Of a stretch of 7,828 nucleotides of DNA, positions 1 to 7,324 are shown piece after piece. The stretch lies in the NCBI GenBank assembly GCA_025924775.1, contig JAICHS010000101.1, forward strand, positions 1-7,828. The letters run 5' to 3'. This stretch comes from Rhodanobacteraceae bacterium (GTDB taxonomy: Bacteria; Pseudomonadota; Gammaproteobacteria; Xanthomonadales; Rhodanobacteraceae). The notes below the pieces were generated by a model. It had not been told where the DNA came from and did not search any database. It saw only the letters and a program-made list of their open reading frames with translations. Position 1 is the first letter of the stretch; each line of letters starts with the position of its first letter. A program made the translations under genes and the position numbers.

Positions 1-392
1 TGGCCGTTGTTGCCGTGACCACGCCCATGCCCCTGATCATCGTCGCGCCACCAATGGCGCTGGTGGCCGCCGTAGCGGCGCACTACATCATCGTTTTGCA
101 GGTAGGGCCGGTCGACATCCAGCGCGACATTCACGCCGCCCGCGCTTACGTAACCTTGCAGGCCGAGGGGCAGGCTCACGCCGGCTTGCCAGCCGTCGCC
201 ACCCAGCCAGAACCACATCCGCGACGCCGGCTCGTAATACACCTCGGCCGACGGGTAGTACACGTATTGGTGCTTGGCGCGCCAGCCGTGCGCCGGCGCC
301 CACGGTGGCGGGTCGGCCTGGACCGGGGCAGCCGCGAACATCGCGGCGGCGAACGCAAGCGTGGCAGCCGTGGCGACACGTTGGATTTTCAT
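1..392 (-). CDS. Secreted Tyr/Trp-rich small protein of unknown function (3' end beyond window)
   Basis: The first 130 codons are visible, with no stop before the left edge. The start is well fixed: AGGAGG lies 6 bases before the ATG. Residues 1-26 form a classical Sec signal peptide (MKIQR, then an Ala-rich core, ending VQA before Asp27), so the protein should be periplasmic or secreted; there is no lipobox Cys. The mature part opens with a Pro/Trp segment (DPPPWAPAHGWRAKHQ), then an aromatic stretch around residues 43-68 (YVYYPSAEVYYEP, MWFWLGGDGWQ), a segment with LDVDRPY at 91-97, and a charged His/Gly-rich tail (HWWRDDDQGHGRGHG). I recognise the general pattern of small proteobacterial exported proteins with a YYP-x-YY core but know no function. 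The His/Asp-rich tail could bind metal, which is inference only. It lies 82 bases downstream of tilS in the same direction but has its own strong ribosome site, so it need not be in the same operon. Confidence 0.8.
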   Translation of the reverse strand, partial: MKIQRVATAATLAFAAAMFAAAPVQADPPPWAPAHGWRAKHQYVYYPSAEVYYEPASRMWFWLGGDGWQAGVSLPLGLQGYVSAGGVNVALDVDRPYLQNDDVVRRYGGHQRHWWRDDDQGHGRGHGNNG

Positions 393-398
393 GGGAAG

Positions 399-404
399 CC
401 TCCT
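399..404 (-). promoter_or_regulatory. Ribosome binding site AGGAGG of the secreted small protein
   Basis: A perfect AGGAGG on the minus strand, 6 bases before the ATG at 392. It is the strongest Shine-Dalgarno among the minus-strand genes here and fixes the start. It also suggests that this gene is translated more strongly than its upstream neighbours. Confidence 0.75.
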
Positions 405-448
405 GTGGAGAACGGAATCTACTTAGCGCGTAGGCCGTGGCTGGCGGC

Positions 449-477
449 TGAACGGGTGGCCGATTGATCCCGTTTCA
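449..477 (-). other. Imperfect hairpin at the tilS stop codon
   Basis: On the minus strand, TGAAACGGG and CCCGTTCA can pair with one bulged A around a 12-base loop; the TGA stop of tilS forms the start of the left arm. There is no following T run, so it does not qualify as an intrinsic terminator. It could slow exonucleases at the transcript end or be chance. The rest of the 82-base gap between tilS and the next gene shows no clear promoter. Confidence 0.25.
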
Positions 478-1809
478 TTCGGCCCATGCCGGGCGTGTCC
501 AGCGTGGACGCGTGCCGCACGCAGCGAAAACCCGGCTGCCGCGTTCGCTGGTCCACAGATCGGCAACCGCAATCAGTTTGTCATGTTCATGGATGAGCGG
601 ACAGCGCGCACGCAGCCATGGCGGCATGCGGGATTGCTGGAACAGGTCGCGCAGTTCACGGGTATGTACGTCGCCGGCGGGTTTGATCCGCTCGCCACCG
701 GTGCGAAAGCGGACCGTGAGTGGAGCTTCAAGGTGCATCGCGCGGGTTGGCCGTGAAGCTGTCGTCGTGCGGTCCAGCGTGAGCGTGCCACAGTCATGGG
801 GCAGCGCCAGCGGGGTGCCGTCCCACGTTGCCCGCCAATTCACGGGCGGCGGCGCGAGCGGTGGCGTGGCGTGCAGGCGACCGTCCCAAATGCGCACCTC
901 CGCACCCGGCCACGTGACACGCGGGACGCGATCGCCGGCCGCGTGCATGGCTTGGCGTTCAAGCTCCGCGCGCGCGGCATCGGGTGGCGCCGGCAGTTCG
1001 AGGGCGTGCAGCCACGCGTCGAGTGCGCCCGCGCGCAACGCTGCGGGCAGCGCCAGCCACGCCGTTGCCGCCACCGTGTGGTCATGGTGCAGGCACCCGG
1101 CCAGTGCGATGGTGGCCTCGCTTTCGATGAAATCAGCGGCGCCGCGGGCCAGCTTCGCTGCGTGCAACACGCCCGCATCGAAATGCGGCCAGTGCCGGGC
1201 GAGCCGCGGCAGGATTTCGTGGCGCAGCACGTTGCGGGCGAACCTTGGATCGTGGTTTGCGGGATCGTCTATGAACGAAATATTGTTTGTATTCAAATAA
1301 TTCGTTAATACTTCGCGTCCGATTTCGAGCAGGGGGCGCCACAGGAATCCGCGCGCGAACGGGCGCAGTGCGCACATGCCGCCCAGGCCTTCCGGGCCAG
1401 CGCCACGCAGCAGTTTCAGCAGCACGGTTTCGATCTGGTCGTCACGATGGTGGGCCAGCGCCAGCCATTCGCCCTGGCGCAAGTGTTGGGCGAAGGCCGC
1501 GTAGCGCGCGTGGCGCGCCGCAGCTTCGATGCCTTCGCCGCGTGACGCGTCCACGTCGGCGCGAACGGTCGTCAGTGGAAGGTCGAGCGTTGCACAAAAC
1601 GCCGCGCACCGGCGCGCCCACGCGGCACTGTCGGCGTGCAAGCCGTGATCGACGTGCAGCGCGCGCAGGCCTTGCGCGCGAACCTCGGGCGTTTGCGCCA
1701 GCGCGTGCAGCAGTGCGGTCGAATCCGGCCCGCCGCTGAAGGTCACGCACACGGCTGGGGTCCCGGCGCCCGCCCACGCCGCGCGCAGGGTTTCGATCAG
1801 GCCCGGCAC
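475..1809 (-). CDS. tilS: tRNA(Ile)-lysidine synthetase TilS
   Basis: TilS joins lysine to C34 of the CAU-anticodon isoleucine tRNA using ATP, so that it reads AUA codons and accepts Ile; it is cytoplasmic and essential in most bacteria. With the GTG start the protein has 444 residues, close to the E. coli enzyme (about 430). The ATP pyrophosphatase P-loop SGGPDST is at 25-31, HVDHGLH at 52-58, the family motif HHRDDQIETVLLKLLRG at 120-136, RPLLEIGRE at 158-166 and ARNVLRHEILPRL at 191-203. The C-terminal TilS domain shows VRFRTGGERIKP at 366-377 and LFQQSRMPPWLRARCPLI at 389-406. GTG at 1809 is chosen because AAGG sits 6 bases before it and it starts one base after the upstream stop, which suggests translational coupling. 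An ATG at 1845 (12 more residues, 35-base overlap) is possible but has a poor ribosome site. Residues 166-182 are encoded by strikingly AT-rich codons. Function is certain; the start is less so. Confidence 0.95.
   Translation of the reverse strand: MPGLIETLRAAWAGAGTPAVCVTFSGGPDSTALLHALAQTPEVRAQGLRALHVDHGLHADSAAWARRCAAFCATLDLPLTTVRADVDASRGEGIEAAARHARYAAFAQHLRQGEWLALAHHRDDQIETVLLKLLRGAGPEGLGGMCALRPFARGFLWRPLLEIGREVLTNYLNTNNISFIDDPANHDPRFARNVLRHEILPRLARHWPHFDAGVLHAAKLARGAADFIESEATIALAGCLHHDHTVAATAWLALPAALRAGALDAWLHALELPAPPDAARAELERQAMHAAGDRVPRVTWPGAEVRIWDGRLHATPPLAPPPVNWRATWDGTPLALPHDCGTLTLDRTTTASRPTRAMHLEAPLTVRFRTGGERIKPAGDVHTRELRDLFQQSRMPPWLRARCPLIHEHDKLIAVADLWTSERGSRVFAACGTRPRWTRPAWAE
1268..1312 (-). 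other. AT-rich rare-codon stretch inside tilS
   Basis: Only 10 of these 45 bases are G or C (about 22%), while the surrounding gene is strongly GC-rich. In frame it reads codons such as GTA, TTA, AAT, TAT, ACA, ATT and ATA for VLTNYLNTNNISFI, just before the conserved DDPAN segment. The frame is intact and the conserved residues on both sides are kept. Confidence 0.8.
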
Positions 1810-1810
1810 G

Positions 1811-2560
1811 TCATGCCTTGGCGGTCTTCTTGCGATTGCGGACATGCAGCGTCTTGGGGCGGCCTTCGCCCGCGCTCCGCCGTTCCACTTCAAACAGCGT
1901 GGTCGCGGCGACCAGGTCGCTGAGCTTGCCGTAACCGTAGCTGCGTGCGTCGAAGTCCGGTCGCTGCTTGCTGATGATGGAGCCAACCCCGCCCAGTGCG
2001 GCCCAGCCTTCGTCGTCGGAGGCCGCGTCGATGGCGTTGCGCAACAGGTTGACCAGTCCCGTATCCTGCTTCAGCTCGGCCGCGCTGCGCTGCTTGCGCG
2101 GAGCTTCCCCATCCGGCTTGCCGCCCAGGTTTTCCACGTAGATGAATTTGTCGCAGGCGGCCACGAACGGTTCCGGGGTCTTGCGTTCGCCGAAGCCGTA
2201 CACCACCAGCCCGGATTCGCGGATGCGGCCAGCAAGGCGGGTAAAGTCGCTGTCGCTGGAAACGATGCAGAAACCATCCAGGCGGCCGGAATACAACAGA
2301 TCCATCGCGTCAATGATCAGCGCCGAGTCGGTGGCGTTCTTGCCGCGCGTATAGCCGAACTGCTGGATGGGCTGGATGGATTGTGTCAGCAAATCCTCCT
2401 TCCAGCCCTTCAGGTGATTGTCGGTCCAGTCGCCGTAGGCGCGCTTGACGTGCGCGGTGCCGTACTTGGCAACTTCCGCCAGCAACGCGTCAAGAATGGA
2501 CGGCTGGGCGTTGTCGGCATCGATCAGAACTGCGAGCTTGGCGGCGGCGTCGCTGGCCAT
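1811..2560 (-). CDS. NYN-domain (LabA/DUF88-like) protein with C-terminal OST-HTH/LOTUS domain
   Basis: A 249-residue soluble protein. Residues 9-145 form a NYN (PIN-like) nuclease fold: VLIDADN at 11-17 carries the first acidic pair (Asp14, Asp16), GKNATDSALIIDAMDLLYSG at 73-92 carries Asp78 and Asp84, and VSSDSDFTRLAGRIRESG at 100-117 carries Asp103 and Asp105. These match the acidic metal-binding set expected of an active ribonuclease. After a charged linker (148-166), residues 168-227 resemble an OST-HTH/LOTUS domain (GLVNLLRNAI, GGVGSIISKQRPDFDARSYGYGKLSDLV), a fold known to bind RNA; the tail is basic (VRNRKKTAKA). This suggests an RNA-processing or RNA-decay role, but the substrate is unknown. 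The start at 2560 is preferred because GGAG lies 9 bases before it; an ATG five codons upstream (2575) has no ribosome site. The gene lies 51 bases after accA and ends one base before tilS, so it is probably co-transcribed with both. Confidence 0.9.
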   Translation of the reverse strand: MASDAAAKLAVLIDADNAQPSILDALLAEVAKYGTAHVKRAYGDWTDNHLKGWKEDLLTQSIQPIQQFGYTRGKNATDSALIIDAMDLLYSGRLDGFCIVSSDSDFTRLAGRIRESGLVVYGFGERKTPEPFVAACDKFIYVENLGGKPDGEAPRKQRSAAELKQDTGLVNLLRNAIDAASDDEGWAALGGVGSIISKQRPDFDARSYGYGKLSDLVAATTLFEVERRSAGEGRPKTLHVRNRKKTAKA

Positions 2561-2569
2561 GGCACATTG

Positions 2570-2573
2570 CTCC
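2570..2573 (-). promoter_or_regulatory. Ribosome binding site GGAG deciding the NYN gene start
   Basis: GGAG on the minus strand, 9 bases before ATG 2560. The alternative ATG at 2575 includes this motif within its own coding part and has no purine-rich sequence before it, so the shorter form (MASDAAAKLAVLIDADN) is preferred. Confidence 0.5.
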
Positions 2574-2611
2574 ATGCGGGATGTGCTGATGGTAGCGCGT
2601 CAGGCGGGGGC

Positions 2612-3568
2612 TTATTCCTGCCAGCTGCCGTACTTGCGCAGGCGCTGGTAGCGCTGTTCCAGCAACGCATCGACCGGCAGCGCCTGCAATTCGTCGAGCT
2701 GGTTCAGCAGCACGGCCTTCAGGCGGATCGCCATCGAACGCGGGTTACGGTGCGCGCCACCGGTGGGTTCGCGGATGATCTTGTCGATCAGGTCGAGTTC
2801 CTTGAGGCGCGGCGCGGTCAGGCCCAGCGCCTCGGCGGCATCCTTGGCCCGGCCGGCGTTCTTCCACAGGATCGAGGCACAGCCCTCGGGCGAAATCACG
2901 GAGTAGGTGGAGTACTGCAGCATGTTGACGCGATCGCCCACGCCGATCGCCAACGCGCCGCCCGAGCCGCCTTCGCCGATCACGGTGCACACGATCGGCA
3001 CCTTCAACTCCGCCATGACTTCGAGGTTGCGCGCGATGGCCTCGCTTTGTCCACGCTCCTCGGCGCCGACGCCGGGATAGGCTCCGGGGGTGTCGATGAA
3101 GGTGAGCACGGGCAGGCCGAAGCGTTCGGCCAGCTGCATCAGGCGCAGCGCCTTGCGGTAACCCTCGGGGCGCGGCATGCCGAAGTTGCGCCGTATCTTG
3201 GACTTGATGTCGCGGCCTTTCTGGTGGCCGATCACCACGACGGGACGGCCGATGATGCGCGCGAGGCCGCCAACGATCGCGGCATCATCCGCGTACATGC
3301 GGTCGCCGGCCAGTTCATGGAACTCGTCGCAGATGACCGCGAGGTAGTCCTTGGTGTACGGGCGGCCCGGATGCCGCGACAGCTGCGTGATCTGCCACGG
3401 CGTCAGGTCGCGGAAGATTTCCGCGGTCTTGACGCGCAGCTTGGAACGCAGCTCGCCGACCTCGTCGTCCACGTCGATGGCGTTGTCGTGGCCGGCGGCG
3501 GTCAGTTCGCGCAGCTTGCCTTCCAGCTCGGCGATCGGCTGCTCGAAATCGAGGAAGTTCGGATTCAT
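2612..3568 (-). CDS. accA: Acetyl-CoA carboxylase carboxyltransferase subunit alpha AccA
   Basis: AccA pairs with AccD to form the carboxyltransferase that moves the carboxyl group from biotin-AccB to acetyl-CoA, giving malonyl-CoA, the first committed step of fatty-acid synthesis in the cytoplasm. The 318 residues are close to the E. coli protein (319) and are strongly conserved along the whole length: NFLDFEQPIAELE at the N-terminus, RHPGRPYTKDY, IGHQKGRDIKSKIRRNFGMP, TFIDTPGAYPGVGAEERGQS, VIGEGGSGGALAIGVGD and YSVISPEGCASILWK, which form the crotonase-like acyl-CoA site and oxyanion-hole glycines. ATG 3568 (MNPNFLDFEQ) is chosen because it matches the usual N-terminus; an ATG two codons earlier (3574) is equally possible, and neither has a clear Shine-Dalgarno. 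It follows dnaE by about 57 bases, the dnaE-accA order known from E. coli. A consensus -10 hexamer lies in that gap, so accA may also be transcribed separately. Confidence 0.97.
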   Translation of the reverse strand: MNPNFLDFEQPIAELEGKLRELTAAGHDNAIDVDDEVGELRSKLRVKTAEIFRDLTPWQITQLSRHPGRPYTKDYLAVICDEFHELAGDRMYADDAAIVGGLARIIGRPVVVIGHQKGRDIKSKIRRNFGMPRPEGYRKALRLMQLAERFGLPVLTFIDTPGAYPGVGAEERGQSEAIARNLEVMAELKVPIVCTVIGEGGSGGALAIGVGDRVNMLQYSTYSVISPEGCASILWKNAGRAKDAAEALGLTAPRLKELDLIDKIIREPTGGAHRNPRSMAIRLKAVLLNQLDELQALPVDALLEQRYQRLRKYGSWQE

Positions 3569-3595
3569 TCCCATGGCTGGCCGGACAAAGCCGCA

Positions 3596-3601
3596 ATTAT
3601 A
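3596..3601 (-). promoter_or_regulatory. Possible accA promoter -10 element (TATAAT)
   Basis: A perfect TATAAT on the minus strand in the short dnaE-accA gap, 27 bases before the ATG at 3568, in DNA that is otherwise GC-rich. No -35 with a good match is seen 16-18 bases upstream and the extended -10 TGn is incomplete (GGC). Transcription from here would give a leader of only about 15-21 bases without a ribosome site. AccA genes in other bacteria are known to have their own promoters inside the dnaE operon, which makes this plausible but unproven. Confidence 0.35.
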
Positions 3602-3625
3602 GCCGCCTACAGCAGGAAACCGGGA

Positions 3626-6600
3626 TTACCTGGCCGGGCGCGCCAGGGATGGCCGGACCGACTGGATGCCCGGCAGCTCCGCCAGGCTGCGCAGCAGGCC
3701 GGTGTCTACGCGCACGCGCCAGTCATCGCCCAGCCGCAGGTCGGCGCTGCCGGTGGCGTTGTGGTAGCCGGTCAGCAGCAACGGCGTGCGGCCGCCGCAG
3801 TGACCCGCCAGCGCGCGCTTGAAGGTGTTGACGAAGCCGGCGTCGATACCGTTGACGCCGATGCGCAACACCCGCGCACCCGCCTCGCAGGCCTGGTCCA
3901 GGGTCCATACACGGCGCGCGCGCACGCGCAGTTCGCCCCGGAAATCGTCGAAGGCCAATCCGCCTTCGATCACCAGGATCGCGTCGGGCTGCACCAGCGC
4001 GCCGTACTGCTCCATGGCGTCGCGGAAGAAGTTGGTGGTCATCGCGCCCGACCAGTCCTCCACGCGCACACCGGCGCCGGTGTCGCCGTGGCGGAACACC
4101 CGCGTCACCATGCCGGCGACCGTCCACGGGGTTTCGGGCGCGCGCCGGAAGCGGCCCTCGTCGCCGTCATGGTTGCCGCGTGGCGGTGGCGGTTCGTAGC
4201 GCCCGGCGATTTCACCGATCGGGCAGGTGGCCAGTTGCGCCAGCACCTCGCGCCACGGATCGGTGGGATGTCCTGACAGGTAATGGCCCAGCGTGGCGCG
4301 CTCGCCGGCCAGCCGCCGTTCCAACGGCCATTCCGGCTGCACCGGGGTGGCCACGGCCACCGTTGCGACGGGCGCCAGGGCCGTGCCGAACATGTCGTTC
4401 TGGCCGGCCTCGCGGTCGCGCAGGCTTTGTTCGGCGGCCTTCACCGCTTCGGGCAGTTGCACGGCCAGCGTGGCGCGGTTGGCGCCCAGCGCATCCATCG
4501 CGCCGGACTGGATCAGCGCCTCGAATACGCGCTTGTTCAACTTGCCCGAATCCATGCGTGCGCAGAAGTCGGCGAGGTCGCGGAACGGGCCCCCCGTTGC
4601 ACGCGCCGCCATGATCGCTTCGCACACCGCGCGACCGGCACCCTTGATTGCGCCCAGCCCGTAACGGATGGCGTCGCGGCCGTTGTCGCCGCCATGCGGG
4701 ATGGCGACGAAGTGGTAGTCCGAGGCGTTGACGTCGGGCGGCAGGATCGCAAGGCCGATGCCGCGCGAATCCTCGATGAACTGCACCAGCTTCTCGGTGG
4801 CGTCCATGTCCGAAGACAGCGTCGCCGCCATGAACTCGGCGGGGTAGTGCGTTTTGAGCCATGCGGTCTGGTAGGCGACCAGCGAATAGGCCGCGGCGTG
4901 CGACTTGTTGAAGCCGTAGCCCGCGAACTTTTCCATCTGGTCGAAGATTGCGTCGGCCTGGTCCGCGGGTACGCCGTTCTTTGCGGCGCCCTCGCGGAAG
5001 ATGGCGCGGTGCTTCACCATCTCCTCTTTCTTTTTCTTGCCCATCGCGCGCCGCAGCAGGTCGGCGCCGCCCAGCGAGTAACCGCCGACGATCTGCGCCA
5101 TCTGCATCACCTGCTCCTGGTACACCATGATGCCGAAGGTTTCGCCCAGCACGGGTTCGACCCGCGGGTCGGGATAGGTGACGGGCTCGCGTCCGTGCTT
5201 GCGCGCGACGTAGCTGGGGATCAGGTCCATCGGCCCGGGACGGAACAGCGAGTTCAGCGCGATCAGGTCCTCGAAGCGGTCGGGCTTGGCGTCCTTCAGC
5301 AGGCGCTGCATGCCGCCGCCTTCGAACTGGAACACCGCAACAGTGCGCGCCTCGCGGAACATCCGGAACACTTCCGGGTCGTCCAGCGGGATCGTCGCGA
5401 TGTCCAACGGTGCCGTTGCATCCGCAGGCTGCGCGTCCGGTCCTTTCCCCGCTTGCGGGGGGAGGTGCCCGGAGGACGGACGCGGGGGACGCTCGCGCTC
5501 CGCCGCGCGGCGTGCATTGATCGCCTTCACCGCCCAGTCGATGATGGTGAGGGTACGCAGGCCCAGGAAGTCGAACTTCACCAGCCCCACGGTTTCGACG
5601 TCGTTCTTGTCGTACTGCGTGACGACGCCGGTGCCGCCCGGCTCGCAATACAGCGGCGCGAAATCGGTCAGCGGGGTGGGGGCGATCACCACGCCGCCGG
5701 CGTGCTTGCCGGCGTTGCGCGCCAGGCCCTCCAGCTTCAACGCCAGGTCGATCAGGGTGCGGGCTTCGTCGTCCTGCCGGTACAACTCGCAGAACTCGCG
5801 CACCACGCGGTCGGGTTCCTTCTTCGATTTCTCGCTGATGCCCAGCGCGTCGCCCAGCGTCAAGTCCAGCGGCATGCGCGGAATCAACTTCGCGATCTTG
5901 TCCACCTGCCCGTAGGGCATGCCCAGCACGCGCCCGCAATCGCGCAGCACGGCCTTGGCCGCCATCGAACCGTAGGTGATGATCTGGCTGACCTGGTCGC
6001 GACCGTACTTGCCGGCGACGTAGGCAATTACCTCGTCGCGCCGCTCCATGCAGAAATCGACGTCGAAGTCGGGCATGGACACGCGTTCGGGGTTGAGGAA
6101 CCGCTCGAACAGCAGGTTGAAGCGCAGCGGATCGAGGTCGGTGATCTTGAGGCTCCAGGCCACCACCGAACCCGCGCCCGAGCCGCGCCCCGGCCCCACC
6201 GGGATGCCTTGTGCCTTGGCCCAGCGGATGAAGTCAGAGACGATCAGGAAGTAGCCCGGAAACCCCATCTTCACGATGGTGTCGAGCTCGTGTTCCAGGC
6301 GCGCGTCGTAATCGGTGCGCGTGTGGCCCGGTGCCAGTCCGGATTGGGCCAGATGCTCGTCCAGGCCCTTGCGCGCCAGGTCGCCGATCCAGCTGTCCAG
6401 CGTCTGGCCCTTCGGCGTCGGAAACGCGGGCAGGTAGTACTTGCCGAACGACAGTTCCAGGTTGCAGCGCTTGGCCAGCTCGACCGTGTTGTCCAGCGCC
6501 TCGGGCAGGTCGGCAAACAGCTCGGCCATTGCGTCCGCGGGTTTCAGCCATTGCTCGGGCGAATAATCGCGCGGACGCCGCGGGTCGGACAGTTGCTGGC

Positions 6601-7300
6601 CCTGCTGGATGCACACGCGCGCTTCGTGCGCCTCGAAATCGTCGGCCTCGAGAAAGCGCACGTCATTGCTGGCGAGTACCGGCAGGTCCAGCCGCGCGGC
6701 CAGCTGCAGCGCCTGCGCGTTGAATGCATCTTCACCGGCGCGCGCGGTGCGCGTGATTTCAAGGTACAGGCCGTCACCGAAATGGCGCCGCAGCGCGTAC
6801 AGGTTGTCCTGCGCATCGCGCTCGCGTTGCGCGACCAGCAACTTGCCGTAGGTGCCGTCGCGGCCGACGATTGCGAACAGGCCGCCCACCGCACCGTCCA
6901 GCCAGTCGGGCTGCAATTGCGCGCGGCCGGCGTGCTGGCCTTCCAGCCATGCGCGCGAAATCAGCCGCGTCAGGTTGAGGTAGCCAGCGTGGTCGCGGCA
7001 GAGCAGGGTCAGCCGGTCGGGACGGGCCGCGTCCTCGGCGTTGGTGACCCACAAATCGCACCCCACGATGGCCTTGATGCCCACCTGTTCGGCGGCACGG
7101 TAGAACTTGATCTGCGCGAACAGGTTGGAATCATCCGTCAGCGCCAGCGCCGGCAAGCCCAGCTCCACCGCGCGGCTGACCAGATTGGCATGCTTGGCAT
7201 GCCCTGGATCGCCGTACTCGGGCTTCTCGGGAATGCGGATGGTCGAGTCGCGCAGCGAGTATTCGCTGTGCGTGCGCAGGTGGATGTAACGGATCGGCAT
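3626..7300 (-). CDS. dnaE: DNA polymerase III alpha subunit DnaE
   Basis: The catalytic subunit of the replicative polymerase (C-family), 1224 residues compared with 1160 in E. coli. Domains in order: PHP domain at the N-terminus (YIHLRTHSEYSLRDS at 5-19, ALALTDDSNLF), palm with GPGRGSGAGSVVAW at about 370, PDFDVDF at 410-416 giving catalytic Asp411 and Asp413, and VKFDFLGLRTLT giving the third Asp577; fingers with LFRPGPMDLIP, YGIMVYQEQ-type motif, GYGFNKSHAAAYSLVAYQT; beta-clamp-binding motif QNDMFG at 967-972; OB fold from about 1059 (WTVAGMVTRV, FDDFRGELRVRARRVW); and a C-terminal tau-binding-type domain. ATG 7300 is chosen because MPIRYIHLRTHSEYS matches the family start; the open frame continues upstream without resemblance, and there is no clear Shine-Dalgarno. 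Oddities: about 26 extra residues between INARR (594-598) and PLDIATIPLDD (631 on), encoded by a palindromic repeat-like sequence, and a Pro/charged linker (about 1035-1058) before the OB fold. It is the first gene of its row. Confidence 0.98.
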   Translation of the reverse strand: MPIRYIHLRTHSEYSLRDSTIRIPEKPEYGDPGHAKHANLVSRAVELGLPALALTDDSNLFAQIKFYRAAEQVGIKAIVGCDLWVTNAEDAARPDRLTLLCRDHAGYLNLTRLISRAWLEGQHAGRAQLQPDWLDGAVGGLFAIVGRDGTYGKLLVAQRERDAQDNLYALRRHFGDGLYLEITRTARAGEDAFNAQALQLAARLDLPVLASNDVRFLEADDFEAHEARVCIQQGQQLSDPRRPRDYSPEQWLKPADAMAELFADLPEALDNTVELAKRCNLELSFGKYYLPAFPTPKGQTLDSWIGDLARKGLDEHLAQSGLAPGHTRTDYDARLEHELDTIVKMGFPGYFLIVSDFIRWAKAQGIPVGPGRGSGAGSVVAWSLKITDLDPLRFNLLFERFLNPERVSMPDFDVDFCMERRDEVIAYVAGKYGRDQVSQIITYGSMAAKAVLRDCGRVLGMPYGQVDKIAKLIPRMPLDLTLGDALGISEKSKKEPDRVVREFCELYRQDDEARTLIDLALKLEGLARNAGKHAGGVVIAPTPLTDFAPLYCEPGGTGVVTQYDKNDVETVGLVKFDFLGLRTLTIIDWAVKAINARRAAERERPPRPSSGHLPPQAGKGPDAQPADATAPLDIATIPLDDPEVFRMFREARTVAVFQFEGGGMQRLLKDAKPDRFEDLIALNSLFRPGPMDLIPSYVARKHGREPVTYPDPRVEPVLGETFGIMVYQEQVMQMAQIVGGYSLGGADLLRRAMGKKKKEEMVKHRAIFREGAAKNGVPADQADAIFDQMEKFAGYGFNKSHAAAYSLVAYQTAWLKTHYPAEFMAATLSSDMDATEKLVQFIEDSRGIGLAILPPDVNASDYHFVAIPHGGDNGRDAIRYGLGAIKGAGRAVCEAIMAARATGGPFRDLADFCARMDSGKLNKRVFEALIQSGAMDALGANRATLAVQLPEAVKAAEQSLRDREAGQNDMFGTALAPVATVAVATPVQPEWPLERRLAGERATLGHYLSGHPTDPWREVLAQLATCPIGEIAGRYEPPPPRGNHDGDEGRFRRAPETPWTVAGMVTRVFRHGDTGAGVRVEDWSGAMTTNFFRDAMEQYGALVQPDAILVIEGGLAFDDFRGELRVRARRVWTLDQACEAGARVLRIGVNGIDAGFVNTFKRALAGHCGGRTPLLLTGYHNATGSADLRLGDDWRVRVDTGLLRSLAELPGIQSVRPSLARPAR
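5433..5483. repeat. Palindromic repeat-like element inserted in frame in dnaE
   Basis: A nested inverted repeat. The outer arms GCGTCCG(G)TCCT (5433-5444) and AGGACGGACGC (5473-5483) pair over 11 bases with one bulge. The inner hairpin at 5442-5465 has CCCCGC and GCGGGG around TT, extended outward with two G-T pairs; the two hairpins share a few bases, so they are alternative or partly competing folds. The sequence GGGGAGGTGCCCGGAGGACGG resembles a dispersed intergenic repeat family that I recall from GC-rich proteobacteria (translated as SGHLPPQAGKG here), but copy number cannot be tested in this window. It falls exactly where this DnaE has extra residues relative to E. coli, and the frame is preserved. 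Confidence 0.6.
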
Positions 7301-7324
7301 GATGGCTGTCAGGGTATCCGTGCA

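Noticed and set aside
464..1300. Plus-strand open frame of about 280 codons opposite tilS
   Set aside because: Complete TilS motifs are present on the minus strand; the plus-strand product is Ser/Arg-rich shadow sequence.
1846..1986. Longer TilS form starting at 1986
   Set aside because: It would overlap the NYN gene by 176 bases and adds residues of no TilS character.
3629..3647. Hairpin CCTGGC-N7-GCCAGG at the dnaE 3' end as a terminator
   Set aside because: It lies inside the coding sequence, has a stem of only 6 bases and no T run on the minus strand; read-through into accA is more likely.
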